Of a stretch of 42,303 nucleotides of DNA, positions 34,306-42,303 are shown in pieces (the first letter of the stretch is position 1; every line of letters starts with the position of its first letter). A program made the translations under genes and the position numbers. The notes below the pieces were generated by a model, which searched no databases, was not told the DNA's origin, and was given only the letters and a program-made list of their open reading frames with translations. This DNA comes from CAYJAD01 sp964370675 (lineage in GTDB: Bacteria; Desulfobacterota; Desulfovibrionia; Desulfovibrionales; Desulfovibrionaceae): NCBI GenBank assembly GCA_964370675.1, contig CAYJKC010000016.1, positions 1-42,303 on the forward strand, read 5' to 3'.

Positions 34306-35700
34306 TTACTTCCTATAAAAACCTGCATCCCAAGAGCTTGATCTGCCGCCCTTTTCCTTACCTTTGCAGAAAGTGGAATTATCATTGCCTTTGCATTGTA
34401 CATTTTGTGGCACATAGGCATTGCCATCGGGGCAGCGCGCCTGCACACTATCCATCACTAAGGTTCCATTATTATCAAAGTGGGCTTGAACACCACCAGA
34501 ACAAACAGAACCATCATCTTGACGCACAAGGCGACGACCTTGACCATTTTTGTCAAAGCAATATTCAGCTATAATGGGTCTGCGTGTACGTGAATTATAA
34601 AGTCCGGTTTCACTGCGCCAGCAACCTTCAAGAAAGCTTACATCATTTTTAGCTCGAGCATCTTCAGGAATTTTTAATGGATCATCCTTCTTAGGTTTAG
34701 GCTCAGGCTTTGGTTCTGGCTTAGGTTCTGGTTTTGGCTCAGGCTTTGGTTCTGGCTTAGGTTCTGGTTTTGGTTCTGGCTTTGGTTCTTCCTTGGGAGT
34801 CATAGCAATAAATGGTTCTTGTATGGGATCTTCTTTAGGTTGCTCTACAATCATAGGAGGTTCTGTCATGGCTTCTTGCTTTGGTGTTTCTACCACGGGT
34901 GGTTCTTCTACTACAGGTGGTACTGGTTTAGCAGGTTCAATGGGCTTACAAAGCTCTGCTTTTTCTTGTAATAATGCATAAAGTGCAGCTAATTCGTTGT
35001 TTAAGGTGTTTTCTTTAGCTTTTGCTTGATTTAACTCTGGATGTTCTGTGGCTATGGGTAGGCATGAAGCAGGTAAATTAAATGGAATAAGCCCAAGCGC
35101 ACTGAGTAGTAAGAGTAGTAAAAGCAAGAGTAATAGCAATGGCAAAAGCCAACCAAGGCAACCAGAGCCAGATTGTGCAGGGAGAGGTGCTGCCACTTGA
35201 TTTGTCATAGGTATAGCTGTGGCAACGGCTCCAAGACGGGTTAAGTCTTGAGGTTGTGCGCCCACAGTACCTGGTGCAAAACCCCAATTAACCACTATGG
35301 GTTGATTATCAATTACCCAAATATCATCTTCATTGGGATGTTGCAAAGCTAGTTTTAAAATTTCGCCAGAAAGAGCATGTTGCCCATCACTACTAGTTGC
35401 TAGGCTGTTTGCTTTAGTGCTGATATCTTGAGCTAAAGTATTTATATTTTGTAAGACATTAGTGCGTTCTTCTGGAGTAAGTGCACTTAGTGGCTTTGGC
35501 ACTGTATCGCCTTGCATGCAAGCATACCAGTCAACGCTGTCACCACTATGTACTGGCTCTGCTAAGAGGGCTTTGTGAGCTGACCCTAATTGGGTGAGCA
35601 TGGCATTTATTTGATGATAGCAATCGGTGGCAAAAATTCCTTGATTTGCTAAGGGACGCATGAGGCTACGCTTGGTGGTAATAATAAATGCGCCAGCCAT
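34306..35700 (-). CDS. SrfA-like bitopic protein with poly-Leu helix and KPEP spacer
   Basis: This 464-residue protein has an N-terminal domain (1-175, no signal peptide; DDIWVIDNQPIVVNWGF at 125-141), a membrane helix made almost wholly of Leu (183-204), a coil (215-250), a Pro-rich spacer with seven PKPE units (about 306-336), and a C-terminal domain (350-464) with six cysteines (360, 381, 400, 423, 436, 445) that suit disulfides outside the cytoplasm. The spacer resembles the TonB rod that crosses the periplasm. The position before srfB and the length match SrfA, which is the basis of the name. The ribosome site is AGGAG. It is probably the membrane arm of the Srf complex. Confidence 0.78.
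   Translation of the reverse strand: MAGAFIITTKRSLMRPLANQGIFATDCYHQINAMLTQLGSAHKALLAEPVHSGDSVDWYACMQGDTVPKPLSALTPEERTNVLQNINTLAQDISTKANSLATSSDGQHALSGEILKLALQHPNEDDIWVIDNQPIVVNWGFAPGTVGAQPQDLTRLGAVATAIPMTNQVAAPLPAQSGSGCLGWLLPLLLLLLLLLLLLSALGLIPFNLPASCLPIATEHPELNQAKAKENTLNNELAALYALLQEKAELCKPIEPAKPVPPVVEEPPVVETPKQEAMTEPPMIVEQPKEDPIQEPFIAMTPKEEPKPEPKPEPKPEPKPEPKPEPKPEPKPEPKPKKDDPLKIPEDARAKNDVSFLEGCWRSETGLYNSRTRRPIIAEYCFDKNGQGRRLVRQDDGSVCSGGVQAHFDNNGTLVMDSVQARCPDGNAYVPQNVQCKGNDNSTFCKGKEKGGRSSSWDAGFYRK
34700..34771. repeat. Tandem 36-bp duplication in the KPEP spacer
   Basis: A 36-bp unit (34700-34735) is followed at once by an identical copy (34736-34771), inside a wider 12-bp periodicity (34692-34788) that encodes PKPE. 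Exact tandem copies can change number by slippage, which would alter spacer length in 12-residue steps. Confidence 0.85.
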
Positions 35701-35702
35701 AA

Positions 35703-36845
35703 CTACTCCTTAGAGGCAAGGGTAAAGGGTATATTGTGGGATTGTAAAAAATTTACAATATCCTTACTCACTATGGCAATGCTTGATTGGCGATATGATT
35801 TTTTGTCTAGGCTTATATATGTATTAATACCAACTACATTACCATTTTCATTGACCAATGGGCCACCACTATTGCCATGTGATACAACAGCAGTGTGAAA
35901 AATAATAGGTGGGGTTTGGTCTTGCACTACGCTAACTGATCCTTCAGAATAAACTACCTCTGGAGCGGATACTGCTTCTCCTTTTAATAAAGCTCTAAAG
36001 TTAGGGTCAATATCTGTTACAGCACCGGGAAATCCCCATGCGCTAATTTTTTGTGTTCTTGCCACATCTAAATCAAAATGCAGTGGGGCAATGCTTTTAA
36101 TAGGTACTTGTAGTACTGCATAATCTCTGCCTTTAGTGTTGCTAACTGCTAAAATTTTTGCACTACTTACAAGCTCTGTAAATTTGCCAATAACGTAAAT
36201 TTTATCTTGCTTGCCTTGGGCTACATGGGCATTGGTTAAAATTATACCTGGTGCAATGAAAAAGCCTGTGCCTGTTTTCATGCCATTAGAACTATCATTA
36301 ATTATTAATACAGTAGCTTGCTCGATATTTTGAGCTATAGGCAAAGCATTGTTGGTGGAATTATTAGGTACAGTGCTAGATGGTTCTTTTGTGTTTGGAT
36401 CACTTGCTTTAGGTGGTGGTGCTTCTGCTTCTGTTTTTTTAGGAGTTGTATCAACATTCTTTGTTTTTTGAGTGGGCGCAGGAGCAATATTAGGGGAAAT
36501 TGAAGGGGGTGTTTGCAGTAAAATTGCTCCTTCAGTTCCTAAAAACTCTTTAATTATGCATGGATCTTGATTAAGCATATCACGCAAAATTTTAAGCTTT
36601 GCTTCAATATTTGCATTTTCGTTTAATTGCACTTGCAAACGCTCTTGCATGGCAGCTTCTAAAGCAAGATTTGCTTGCCATTGTTTCCAAAAAATCCATG
36701 CTAACAGAGCCAATAATAGCAAAACAATTAGAGCACTCCAAAACCATGGTTTTGCATACCATGAGCTAGCATTTTCCTGCGCTTGTGACTCATGGTGTTG
36801 AGGGTCTTTTGGTGCGTTGTTTTTTGCTTCTTGGTCTTGCGACAT
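35703..36845 (-). CDS. Membrane-anchored trypsin-like serine protease
   Basis: This 380-residue protein has a cytoplasmic tail (1-33), a membrane helix (36-53), a coil (57-95), a Pro/Thr-rich linker (110-165) and a DegP/trypsin-type domain (170-380). The triad is His207 (TNAHVA), Asp241 (GRDYAVL) and Ser326 (HGNSGGPLV). There is no PDZ domain, unlike DegS or HtrA. The gene precedes srfA by 2 nt, so the two are coupled. The plan (short tail, one helix, long spacer, periplasmic domain) is shared with the SrfA-like and Sel1-like proteins of the operon, and a role in activating or trimming one of them is plausible. Confidence 0.88.
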   Translation of the reverse strand: MSQDQEAKNNAPKDPQHHESQAQENASSWYAKPWFWSALIVLLLLALLAWIFWKQWQANLALEAAMQERLQVQLNENANIEAKLKILRDMLNQDPCIIKEFLGTEGAILLQTPPSISPNIAPAPTQKTKNVDTTPKKTEAEAPPPKASDPNTKEPSSTVPNNSTNNALPIAQNIEQATVLIINDSSNGMKTGTGFFIAPGIILTNAHVAQGKQDKIYVIGKFTELVSSAKILAVSNTKGRDYAVLQVPIKSIAPLHFDLDVARTQKISAWGFPGAVTDIDPNFRALLKGEAVSAPEVVYSEGSVSVVQDQTPPIIFHTAVVSHGNSGGPLVNENGNVVGINTYISLDKKSYRQSSIAIVSKDIVNFLQSHNIPFTLASKE

Positions 36846-36872
36846 ATTTATGTATCCATAATGTTAGAAAAA

Positions 36873-37688
36873 TTATCCGTTAAGCGCAGCCTCAAGAATG
36901 CGGTCATTATTTTGAATTTGGGCATCTAAATCCTGCTTAGTTGAGTCTAAATCCTTTTTTGTAGCTTGCCATTTTTTTGTACTTGTGGCTGCTTTTTGCA
37001 CCTCTTGATTTTGTTTTTTGGGTGTAGCCTGAGGCTTTCTTGTAGGTTTTTCAGACGCATAAACAGGGTCGTACACATTGGTTTCTTCTGCCATAATTTG
37101 TTTGTATTGAGCATCTTTTTCATGCATATTATTGGAAGTTACCCTTAAAATGCGCGATGTTTCTTCAAGTCCGGCACGAATTTCATCATAACGATTGGTA
37201 AGCTCAATTTTGCTAATTTTGCCTGCTCGTGCATCATTAACAGCTCGCTTAAACTCTCTATCATAACACTTGGCAGCAATTTTTGCTGCGGCATTGGCTC
37301 TGCTCATTTGGGCTGTTTCTGCATCAAGTTGCCCGGCATATCGTGCAAAAAATTCTCTGTCACGCTTTTTAGCCTCTGATGTACCATAGGCATGGCCACC
37401 AACTGCACCAACAGCACCACCGGCTGCTGCTCCAACAACAGCACCCTCAGTTTTGCCAGTAGAAAGACCGCCAATGAGTGCCCCAAGTAAAGCCCCGACC
37501 GCAGCTCCGGTCATGGTGCTGTCATCAACATTTCTTTCATCAATGCGCAAATCATTAATAGGTCTATAGCAAGCAGGGTAATAACTTACGTCTGTGGTTT
37601 GTGCACCATATTTACTGGCACAGCCGTTTAAAAATAAGCTACAAATCACTGTCAAAATGCATATATAGGTATTAGGTTTGAATGTCAT
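36873..37688 (-). CDS. Glycine-zipper lipoprotein
   Basis: The start at 37688 (271 residues) follows GAGGT at 5 nt. An ATG ten codons earlier is less suitable. The lipobox FLNGC puts the lipidated Cys at 23, and the residue after it is Ala, which suits outer-membrane sorting. A glycine zipper (GAAVGALLGALIGG..GAVVGAAAGGAVGAVGG, about 61-98) can insert in or pack against membranes. The rest (105-271) is helical and charged. It is the first gene of the leftward operon, 27 bp before the protease. By position it could do the job of TagQ, the outer-membrane lipoprotein of TagQRST, but I claim no sequence relation. Confidence 0.8.
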   Translation of the reverse strand: MTFKPNTYICILTVICSLFLNGCASKYGAQTTDVSYYPACYRPINDLRIDERNVDDSTMTGAAVGALLGALIGGLSTGKTEGAVVGAAAGGAVGAVGGHAYGTSEAKKRDREFFARYAGQLDAETAQMSRANAAAKIAAKCYDREFKRAVNDARAGKISKIELTNRYDEIRAGLEETSRILRVTSNNMHEKDAQYKQIMAEETNVYDPVYASEKPTRKPQATPKKQNQEVQKAATSTKKWQATKKDLDSTKQDLDAQIQNNDRILEAALNG

Positions 37689-37744
37689 GTATACCTCAAA
37701 AAACTTTTTATATACCACTCATAGCATGGTTTAAGTATTAATTT

Positions 37745-37773
37745 CTTATACTGCAAGCTGGGCTTAGGGGCAA
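37745..37773 (-). promoter_or_regulatory. Candidate promoter of the Srf/Tag-like operon
   Basis: Read leftward, -35 TTGCCC (37773-37768), a 17-bp spacer and -10 TATAAG (37750-37745) predict a start near 37738 and a 50-nt leader. It is the best leftward candidate upstream of the lipoprotein gene. No operator is evident. Confidence 0.35.
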
Positions 37774-37892
37774 GCGTGATTTTGCTTAGAATTGGCAGTT
37801 TTACAAAGTTTTTACGCTGTATCCATTTGATTATATTAATATAATATTTTTTATAAAAATCTCTAAATTTTTTATATATAATATCTATATAA

Positions 37893-37920
37893 TTGCATGT
37901 ATTAGATGCTATACTATAAT
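37893..37920 (+). promoter_or_regulatory. Candidate promoter of folC-selA
   Basis: -35 TTGCAT (37893-37898), a 16-bp spacer and a perfect -10 TATAAT (37915-37920) predict a start near 37927, about 84 nt before folC. The surroundings are almost pure A/T, which lowers the weight of the -10 match. Confidence 0.4.
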
Positions 37921-38010
37921 AATCTACTATCAAGCTATAAGATGTAATAAATATAGTATTTAGCATAGAGAAAATGCTGACAACTTTTGTTTATTTTGTT
38001 AAAAAGTGAC

Positions 38011-39309
38011 ATGTTTAAAAGCTATGCACAAGTAATAAATTTTTTAGATGAGCTTGATCCATATGCAATGGATTTTGGTTTAGAGCGTATGGAGCAAGCT
38101 TTGCGCGTTTTAAATTTAACCAATATTATTTGTCCGGTGGTGCAGATTGTGGGAACCAATGGCAAAGGGTCTACCGCTACTTTTTTGCAAAGCATAGCAA
38201 GGGCGCATGGAGTGAGCTGTGGTTTATACACTTCCCCTTATTTTTTATCTGTGCGCGAGTGCATTTTACTTAATGGTCAAGCAGTGGATGAAGCAAGCTT
38301 TGTTACATTCGTAAACGATATCTATAAGCAGCTAGGAAAGCTTACTTATTTTGAATTTATTACAGTTTTAGCTGTATATGCATTTGTGCAAAATAAAGTA
38401 GATTTTATTATTTTAGAAGCTGGACTTGGTGGCAAGCTTGATGCAACCACGGCCATCACTAAGGATATTATTTGTGTGAGTTCTATTGCTATGGACCATG
38501 AGGCTATTTTAGGTTCAAGTTTAAGTGCTATAGCTTTACAAAAAGCTTTAGCCATAAGTTTTGGTATTAATGTCTATTGTGTAGAACAAGATAATAAAGT
38601 TCTTAATATCTTCAAGCAAGTAGCAAGTGAAAAAAATGCAAAGCTTATGCTTAGTACGCAAAATTTACCAAAAAATGTAGAGCTTGGTCTTAAAGGCGCT
38701 CATCAAGAAGATAATGCCATGCTTGCGCTTGAAGCGTGGCAAGATGTGGCATTGCGTTTAGCTTGTGACAATAATGAGCTAAAAATTATCCAAGGTTTAG
38801 AGCAGGCATTCTTAGCAGGGCGATTTCAATATATTGAAACAAAAGAAAAAACTTTGCCAGCTTATATTTTGCTTGATGGGGCTCACAATGCTCAAGGTCT
38901 TGAAAAATTATGTTTTTCATTGTTGCAAGATGCCATTATTCCCAGTTGTATAATTTTTTCATGCCTTGCGGATAAAAATATTCAAGCTATAATACCAATG
39001 CTTGCTAAATTACATAATATTTCTCAAAAATGTCCACTAATAATTGTGGGTTTACAGAGTAATAAACGTGCTTTATCTTCAGCTGAGCTTGAGGATATAA
39101 AGTTAAAACTTGACCCTGCTAGGCAAAAAGCAATCTATACTATGCCAAGTCTGCAACAGGCTTTAGATTTTGCAAGCGAAGACCTTAAAAATATGAAGCA
39201 AAATCCAGTTCTTATTTGTGGTTCGCTTTATTTATTGGGTGAATTTTATAAAATGTATCCTCATTATATGCTGCAGAATAAAAACGGTAATCTTAATTAT
39301 GTATCATAA
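38011..39309 (+). CDS. folC: Folylpolyglutamate/dihydrofolate synthase
   Basis: This enzyme adds glutamate to dihydropteroate or folates, using ATP. The ATG at 38011 (432 residues) is preferred to a TTG 24 nt earlier, and the ribosome site is weak. The P-loop GTNGKGS is at 48-54. The Mur-ligase features are SPYFLSVRECI, EAGLGGKLDATTAI (central metal site), DGAHNAQGLEKL and the C-terminal lid. The size is typical (E. coli 422). It is followed by selA after 7 nt, so the two share a transcript. Confidence 0.93.
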   Translation: MFKSYAQVINFLDELDPYAMDFGLERMEQALRVLNLTNIICPVVQIVGTNGKGSTATFLQSIARAHGVSCGLYTSPYFLSVRECILLNGQAVDEASFVTFVNDIYKQLGKLTYFEFITVLAVYAFVQNKVDFIILEAGLGGKLDATTAITKDIICVSSIAMDHEAILGSSLSAIALQKALAISFGINVYCVEQDNKVLNIFKQVASEKNAKLMLSTQNLPKNVELGLKGAHQEDNAMLALEAWQDVALRLACDNNELKIIQGLEQAFLAGRFQYIETKEKTLPAYILLDGAHNAQGLEKLCFSLLQDAIIPSCIIFSCLADKNIQAIIPMLAKLHNISQKCPLIIVGLQSNKRALSSAELEDIKLKLDPARQKAIYTMPSLQQALDFASEDLKNMKQNPVLICGSLYLLGEFYKMYPHYMLQNKNGNLNYVS

Positions 39310-39316
39310 GGTGTGA

Positions 39317-40786
39317 ATGATGAATCAACTTTTTCGTGCTTTACCTTCGGTAGATGCTTGCCTCATAGCCTTAGAAAAAGAATATAATAAAACTCAAAGC
39401 TTACCATTGCTTAAACAAGAGAGTGAGTTAGATAATTGCCCCAATTATCCGCGCCCACCAAGACCTATGTTGCGAGATGCTGTGGTGGAATTTTTAGATC
39501 TTGTGCGTACTGATATAAAAAATGGTAAGGAAGATAATGCCGATAATTTAACTTTAAAGGCCCTTTGGTCACGCCTTGTGCCCTATGTTGTTGAAGCTAC
39601 AAAACCACGTTTATGTCAAGTTATAAACGCAACAGGTGTGGTAATTCACACCAATATGGGGCGTTCAGTTTTAGCAGATGCCGCAGCTAAGGCTGTGGCC
39701 AATGCTGCTGCCAATTATACTAATCTTGAGTTGGACCTTAATACTGGGGGGCGTGGTAGCCGTCAAAGTTTGGTTGAAAAGTTGCTGTGCAAAGTGACTG
39801 GAGCTGAGTCTGCCATGGTTGTTAACAATAATGCTTGCGCGGTTTTATTAGTTTTAGATGAGCTTTGTAAGGGTGGTGAGGTTATTGTTTCGCGTGGGCA
39901 ATTGGTAGAAATTGGCGGTTCTTTTCGCATCCCCGATGTATTAAAGCGTAGTGGTGCTGTTTTATGTGAAGTGGGAACCACAAATCGCACACATATAAAG
40001 GATTATGTGGAAAATATTAATGAAAATACCGTAGCCTTATTGCGCGTACATACGTCTAACTATCGTGTTGTGGGTTTTCATAAACAAGTAAGCCTAGAAG
40101 AAATGGTGAGTATTGGTACAGAATATGGCTTACCAGTGATTGAAGATCTTGGTAGTGGTTCCTTGGTGGATTTAAGCCCTTATGGTTTACCTGATGAACC
40201 AACAGTACAAGCTGCCATAAAGGCTGGAACTGACGTAGTTACTTTTTCAGGTGATAAGGTGCTTGGAGGTCCTCAAGCTGGTATTATAGTTGGTAGAAAA
40301 GATTTATTAGATCGTATGCGCATTAATCCGCTACACCGTGCTTTGCGCTGTGATAAATTTACTTTATCAGCCCTTGAAGCCACTTTGCGCATTTACACTG
40401 ATCTTGAGCATGCCTTAAAAGAAATTCCAACTTTGCGCATGATTACTGCTTCTGCACAAGAATTAGCCAAACGCGCCAAGCAAATACAGGCTAAGTTAAG
40501 CAAGGCTTTAACAAAGGATATAAATATATCTCTTATGGATGGAGTATCGCGTGTGGGAGGTGGTGCTTTTCCTGAGCGTGATTTACCAACCACATTAATT
40601 TGTTTAAAACCGTCAAATATGTCAGCAACTAAGCTTAAAGAAAAGCTTTTATGTACTAACCCGCCACTTATTGGACGTTTAGAAGAAGATTGTTTTTGTC
40701 TTGACCCTAGAACTTTGTTTGATGCTGATATTGCCTTGGTAATTGATGTCTTAAATTATGCTTTAAATAATTCTAGAACTAAATAA
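39317..40786 (+). CDS. selA: L-seryl-tRNA(Sec) selenium transferase
   Basis: This PLP enzyme turns Ser-tRNA(Sec) into Sec-tRNA(Sec) with selenophosphate. The 489-residue protein has the family core: INATGVVIHTNMGRSVL (104-120), VNNNACAVLL, EDLGSGSLVDL, and the PLP lysine Lys314 in FSGDKVLGGPQAGI. ATG at 39317 and ATG at 39320 are both possible, with AAGGTG just before. Its presence shows that the organism makes selenoproteins. selB, selD and tRNA-Sec are not in the window, and I saw no gene here with a clear in-frame UGA Sec codon. Confidence 0.96.
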   Translation: MMNQLFRALPSVDACLIALEKEYNKTQSLPLLKQESELDNCPNYPRPPRPMLRDAVVEFLDLVRTDIKNGKEDNADNLTLKALWSRLVPYVVEATKPRLCQVINATGVVIHTNMGRSVLADAAAKAVANAAANYTNLELDLNTGGRGSRQSLVEKLLCKVTGAESAMVVNNNACAVLLVLDELCKGGEVIVSRGQLVEIGGSFRIPDVLKRSGAVLCEVGTTNRTHIKDYVENINENTVALLRVHTSNYRVVGFHKQVSLEEMVSIGTEYGLPVIEDLGSGSLVDLSPYGLPDEPTVQAAIKAGTDVVTFSGDKVLGGPQAGIIVGRKDLLDRMRINPLHRALRCDKFTLSALEATLRIYTDLEHALKEIPTLRMITASAQELAKRAKQIQAKLSKALTKDINISLMDGVSRVGGGAFPERDLPTTLICLKPSNMSATKLKEKLLCTNPPLIGRLEEDCFCLDPRTLFDADIALVIDVLNYALNNSRTK

Positions 40787-40802
40787 AATATAAGGAATTA
40801 AT

Positions 40803-42200
40803 ATGAAAAAGACTGATCAAAACTTAGAATACAAACCAAAATCTTGCTGGGAGCAATATGCAAGCTCAAGCAGTGGGCAAAAGTCTGTTATGAAACTTGC
40901 CACACGTTATATTGATTTTTTAAGCCGTTGCAAGACCGAGCGTGAAACCATTAATTATGCATTAGAACGCCTTGCCGCTCATGGTTTTGTTGAGGGTGTG
41001 CATAAGGACAAAGCTTTGCAAAGTTTTAGGAATAAAGCTCTCTTGGTTGTTAAGCGCGGTACCTTGCCCTTAAGCTCTGGTATTCATTTAATTAGTGCTC
41101 ATGCCGATACACCACGCCTTGATTTTAAGCAAAGACCCTTTATTGAACAACCAGGTGTTGCCCAAGCAAAAACTCATTATTATGGTGGTATACGCAAATA
41201 TCAATGGTTGGCGCGACCCTTGGCATTGCATGGTGTTGTAGTGCGTGAGGATGGTAAAAGCATAAATATTACCATTGGTGAAGATGCATCAGATCCTGTT
41301 TTTAGTATTTCAGACTTATTGCCGCATTTAGCCCAAAAGCATGTTACACAAACCATAGCCGACGGTTTTGAGGCAGAAAAGTTAAATATTATCTTGGGGC
41401 ATAGTCCACATATTTCAGCTAAAAATGCTAAGAAAGATGCGGCGGTTAAAGATCCTATTAAACATAAATTATTACAAATTTTATATGATAAATATAATCT
41501 TAACGAAGAAGATTTTATTTCTGCAGAGCTTCAAGCTGTGCCTGCTGGTCCTGCGCGCTTTGTAGGTTTTGATAAAGCCATGGTTGGTGGTTATGGACAT
41601 GACGATCGCATTTGCGTTTTTACAGCTCTTGAGGCTTTTTTAAATACAAAAAATAATCAGCATACTACGGCATTAATTCTTTGGGATAAAGAAGAAATTG
41701 GCTCAGATGGAGCGACCGGTGCTAATTCGCGCTTTTTTGAATTTGCACTAGATGATTGCCGTGAAGCTTGGGAAAAACAAACTAAACTTGGGCATATCTT
41801 GTTAAATAGCCGAGCTATTTCTGCTGATGTGCAAGCCGCCATTGACCCCGATTGGCAAGAAGTTCATGAAAAACAAAATGCCGCCCAACTTGGCTTTGGA
41901 CCATGTTTTTCGAAGTTTACTGGTTCACGCGGTAAATATGGTGCCAATGATGCTGATGCTGAATTTGTGGGCTTTGTGCGTAATATATTAAATAAAAACT
42001 CCATTCCTTGGCAAATGGCTGAGTGTGGCAAGGTAGATCTTGGCGGTGGTGGTACAGTTGCTTTGTTTTTAGCAAGTTATGGTATGAATGTTATTGATTG
42101 TGGTCCTGCTGTATTATCTATGCATAGCCCTTTTGAATTGGCAAGTTGTGTTGATATTTTTGCCACAACACTTGCGTATACTGCATTTTATGAGGCATAG
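40803..42200 (+). CDS. M18-family metalloaminopeptidase
   Basis: This 465-residue zinc aminopeptidase is of the M18 (ApeB/aminopeptidase I) family, with a preference expected for acidic or neutral N-terminal residues. Metal and catalytic sites are ISAHADTPRLD (His100, Asp102), GYGHDDRIC, WDKEEIGSDGATG (general base and ligand Glu; DKEEIGS for DEIGS) and SMHSPFELAS (last His ligand). It is soluble and likely a cytoplasmic dodecamer as in the family. The ribosome site AAGGA precedes the ATG, 16 bp after selA. The strong terminator at 42251 ends the unit. Confidence 0.93.
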   Translation: MKKTDQNLEYKPKSCWEQYASSSSGQKSVMKLATRYIDFLSRCKTERETINYALERLAAHGFVEGVHKDKALQSFRNKALLVVKRGTLPLSSGIHLISAHADTPRLDFKQRPFIEQPGVAQAKTHYYGGIRKYQWLARPLALHGVVVREDGKSINITIGEDASDPVFSISDLLPHLAQKHVTQTIADGFEAEKLNIILGHSPHISAKNAKKDAAVKDPIKHKLLQILYDKYNLNEEDFISAELQAVPAGPARFVGFDKAMVGGYGHDDRICVFTALEAFLNTKNNQHTTALILWDKEEIGSDGATGANSRFFEFALDDCREAWEKQTKLGHILLNSRAISADVQAAIDPDWQEVHEKQNAAQLGFGPCFSKFTGSRGKYGANDADAEFVGFVRNILNKNSIPWQMAECGKVDLGGGGTVALFLASYGMNVIDCGPAVLSMHSPFELASCVDIFATTLAYTAFYEA

Positions 42201-42250
42201 CCGCCAACTCTTGAAAAGAGTTTGTAACTATTGAGTAAGAATCCACCAAA

Positions 42251-42284
42251 AAGCCCCAAGTGTTAATGAACACTTGGGGCTTTT
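42251..42284. terminator. Strong bidirectional terminator after the M18 gene
   Basis: AAGCCCCAAGTGTT (42251-42264) pairs perfectly with AACACTTGGGGCTT (42269-42282) around AATG, with TTTT on the plus side and an A-run (T-run on the minus strand) before it. A smaller hairpin, AACTCTT/AAGAGTT (42206-42222), comes first. Confidence 0.88.
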
Positions 42285-42303
42285 AGAGTGCTGACAAAGT
42301 CAG
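42285..42303 (+). repeat. Short extragenic repeat, copy 2
   Basis: AGAGTGCTGACAAAGTCAG differs by one base from 11190-11208. It directly follows the terminator stem and is cut by the window end, so the full unit may be longer. Confidence 0.35.

Larger units (their letters stand above)
37689..38010. other. Divergent intergenic region between the Srf operon and folC
   Basis: This 322-bp, extremely AT-rich gap separates the lipoprotein gene from folC. It contains the two promoter candidates listed separately. A leftward 93-codon frame (37966-37685) is composed of AT-biased codons, lacks a ribosome site and overlaps the lipoprotein start, so I do not call it. Confidence 0.6.

Noticed and set aside
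34305..34448. N-terminal extension of SrfB
   Set aside because: It overlaps the end of the srfA-like gene out of frame; the ATG at 34304 has a good AGGAAG site.
34692..34788. Possible CRISPR-like array
   Set aside because: The repeats are in frame, encode PKPE units and have no spacers.
37685..37966. Leftward 93-codon frame in the divergent gap
   Set aside because: Very AT-rich codons, no ribosome site, overlaps the lipoprotein start and both promoter candidates.

Overview
The window is AT-rich and densely coded. The gene content (SelA, a C_GCAxxG_C_C redox protein, a small LUD protein, an FmdE-type protein fused to a molybdopterin-binding domain, a tripartite tricarboxylate transporter, SrfABC) best fits an anaerobic, selenium- and molybdenum-using Gram-negative. 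A gut-type member of the Desulfovibrionaceae is my first guess, inferred from gene families only. Gram-negative envelope genes (lipoprotein, autotransporter-like protein, periplasmic proteins) agree with this. I saw no tRNA, rRNA, CRISPR array or insertion sequence.

Layout. 1-787: start of a large repetitive surface protein that runs off the window. 1106-2855: umuDC error-prone polymerase pair with nested palindromes in its promoter region. 2988-7708: tctBAC transporter genes behind a sirtuin, with a TauE/SafE permease upstream. 7876-8973: ankyrin-repeat protein. 9156-9427: a promoter, a folded RNA and an intrinsic terminator directly ahead of a C_GCAxxG_C_C redox protein, a secreted rhodanese and a LUD protein. 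11128-11412: a run of hairpins without a gene, then a metallo-beta-lactamase-fold protein. 12388-14380: LysR regulator, a 33-residue membrane protein and a phosphopantetheinyl transferase, all leftward. 14562-17474: FmdE-MoCF fusion and a glycosyltransferase, rightward.

37688 down to 17494 is one long, nearly gapless leftward gene run, and it is the most interesting part. In transcription order it encodes a glycine-zipper lipoprotein, a membrane-anchored trypsin-like protease, SrfA-, SrfB- and SrfC-like proteins, a bitopic protein with a Sel1-like tail, a family-3 solute-binding protein, a secreted SH3-vWA protein, an ABC ATPase, an FtsX/MacB-like permease, a secreted SUMF1/FGE-like protein, then a beta-hydroxyacid dehydrogenase and a glycogen branching enzyme. 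The ATPase, permease, SUMF1 protein and vWA domain match in kind the TagT, TagS, TagR and PpkA (periplasmic part) signalling proteins of type VI secretion, yet no type VI structural gene is present. My reading is that SrfABC is an envelope-spanning NTPase machine that has taken over, or shares ancestry with, a type VI-style trans-envelope sensing module. The last two enzymes may simply be co-transcribed.

38011-42200: folC, selA and an M18 aminopeptidase, rightward and closely spaced, ending at a strong terminator at 42251-42284.
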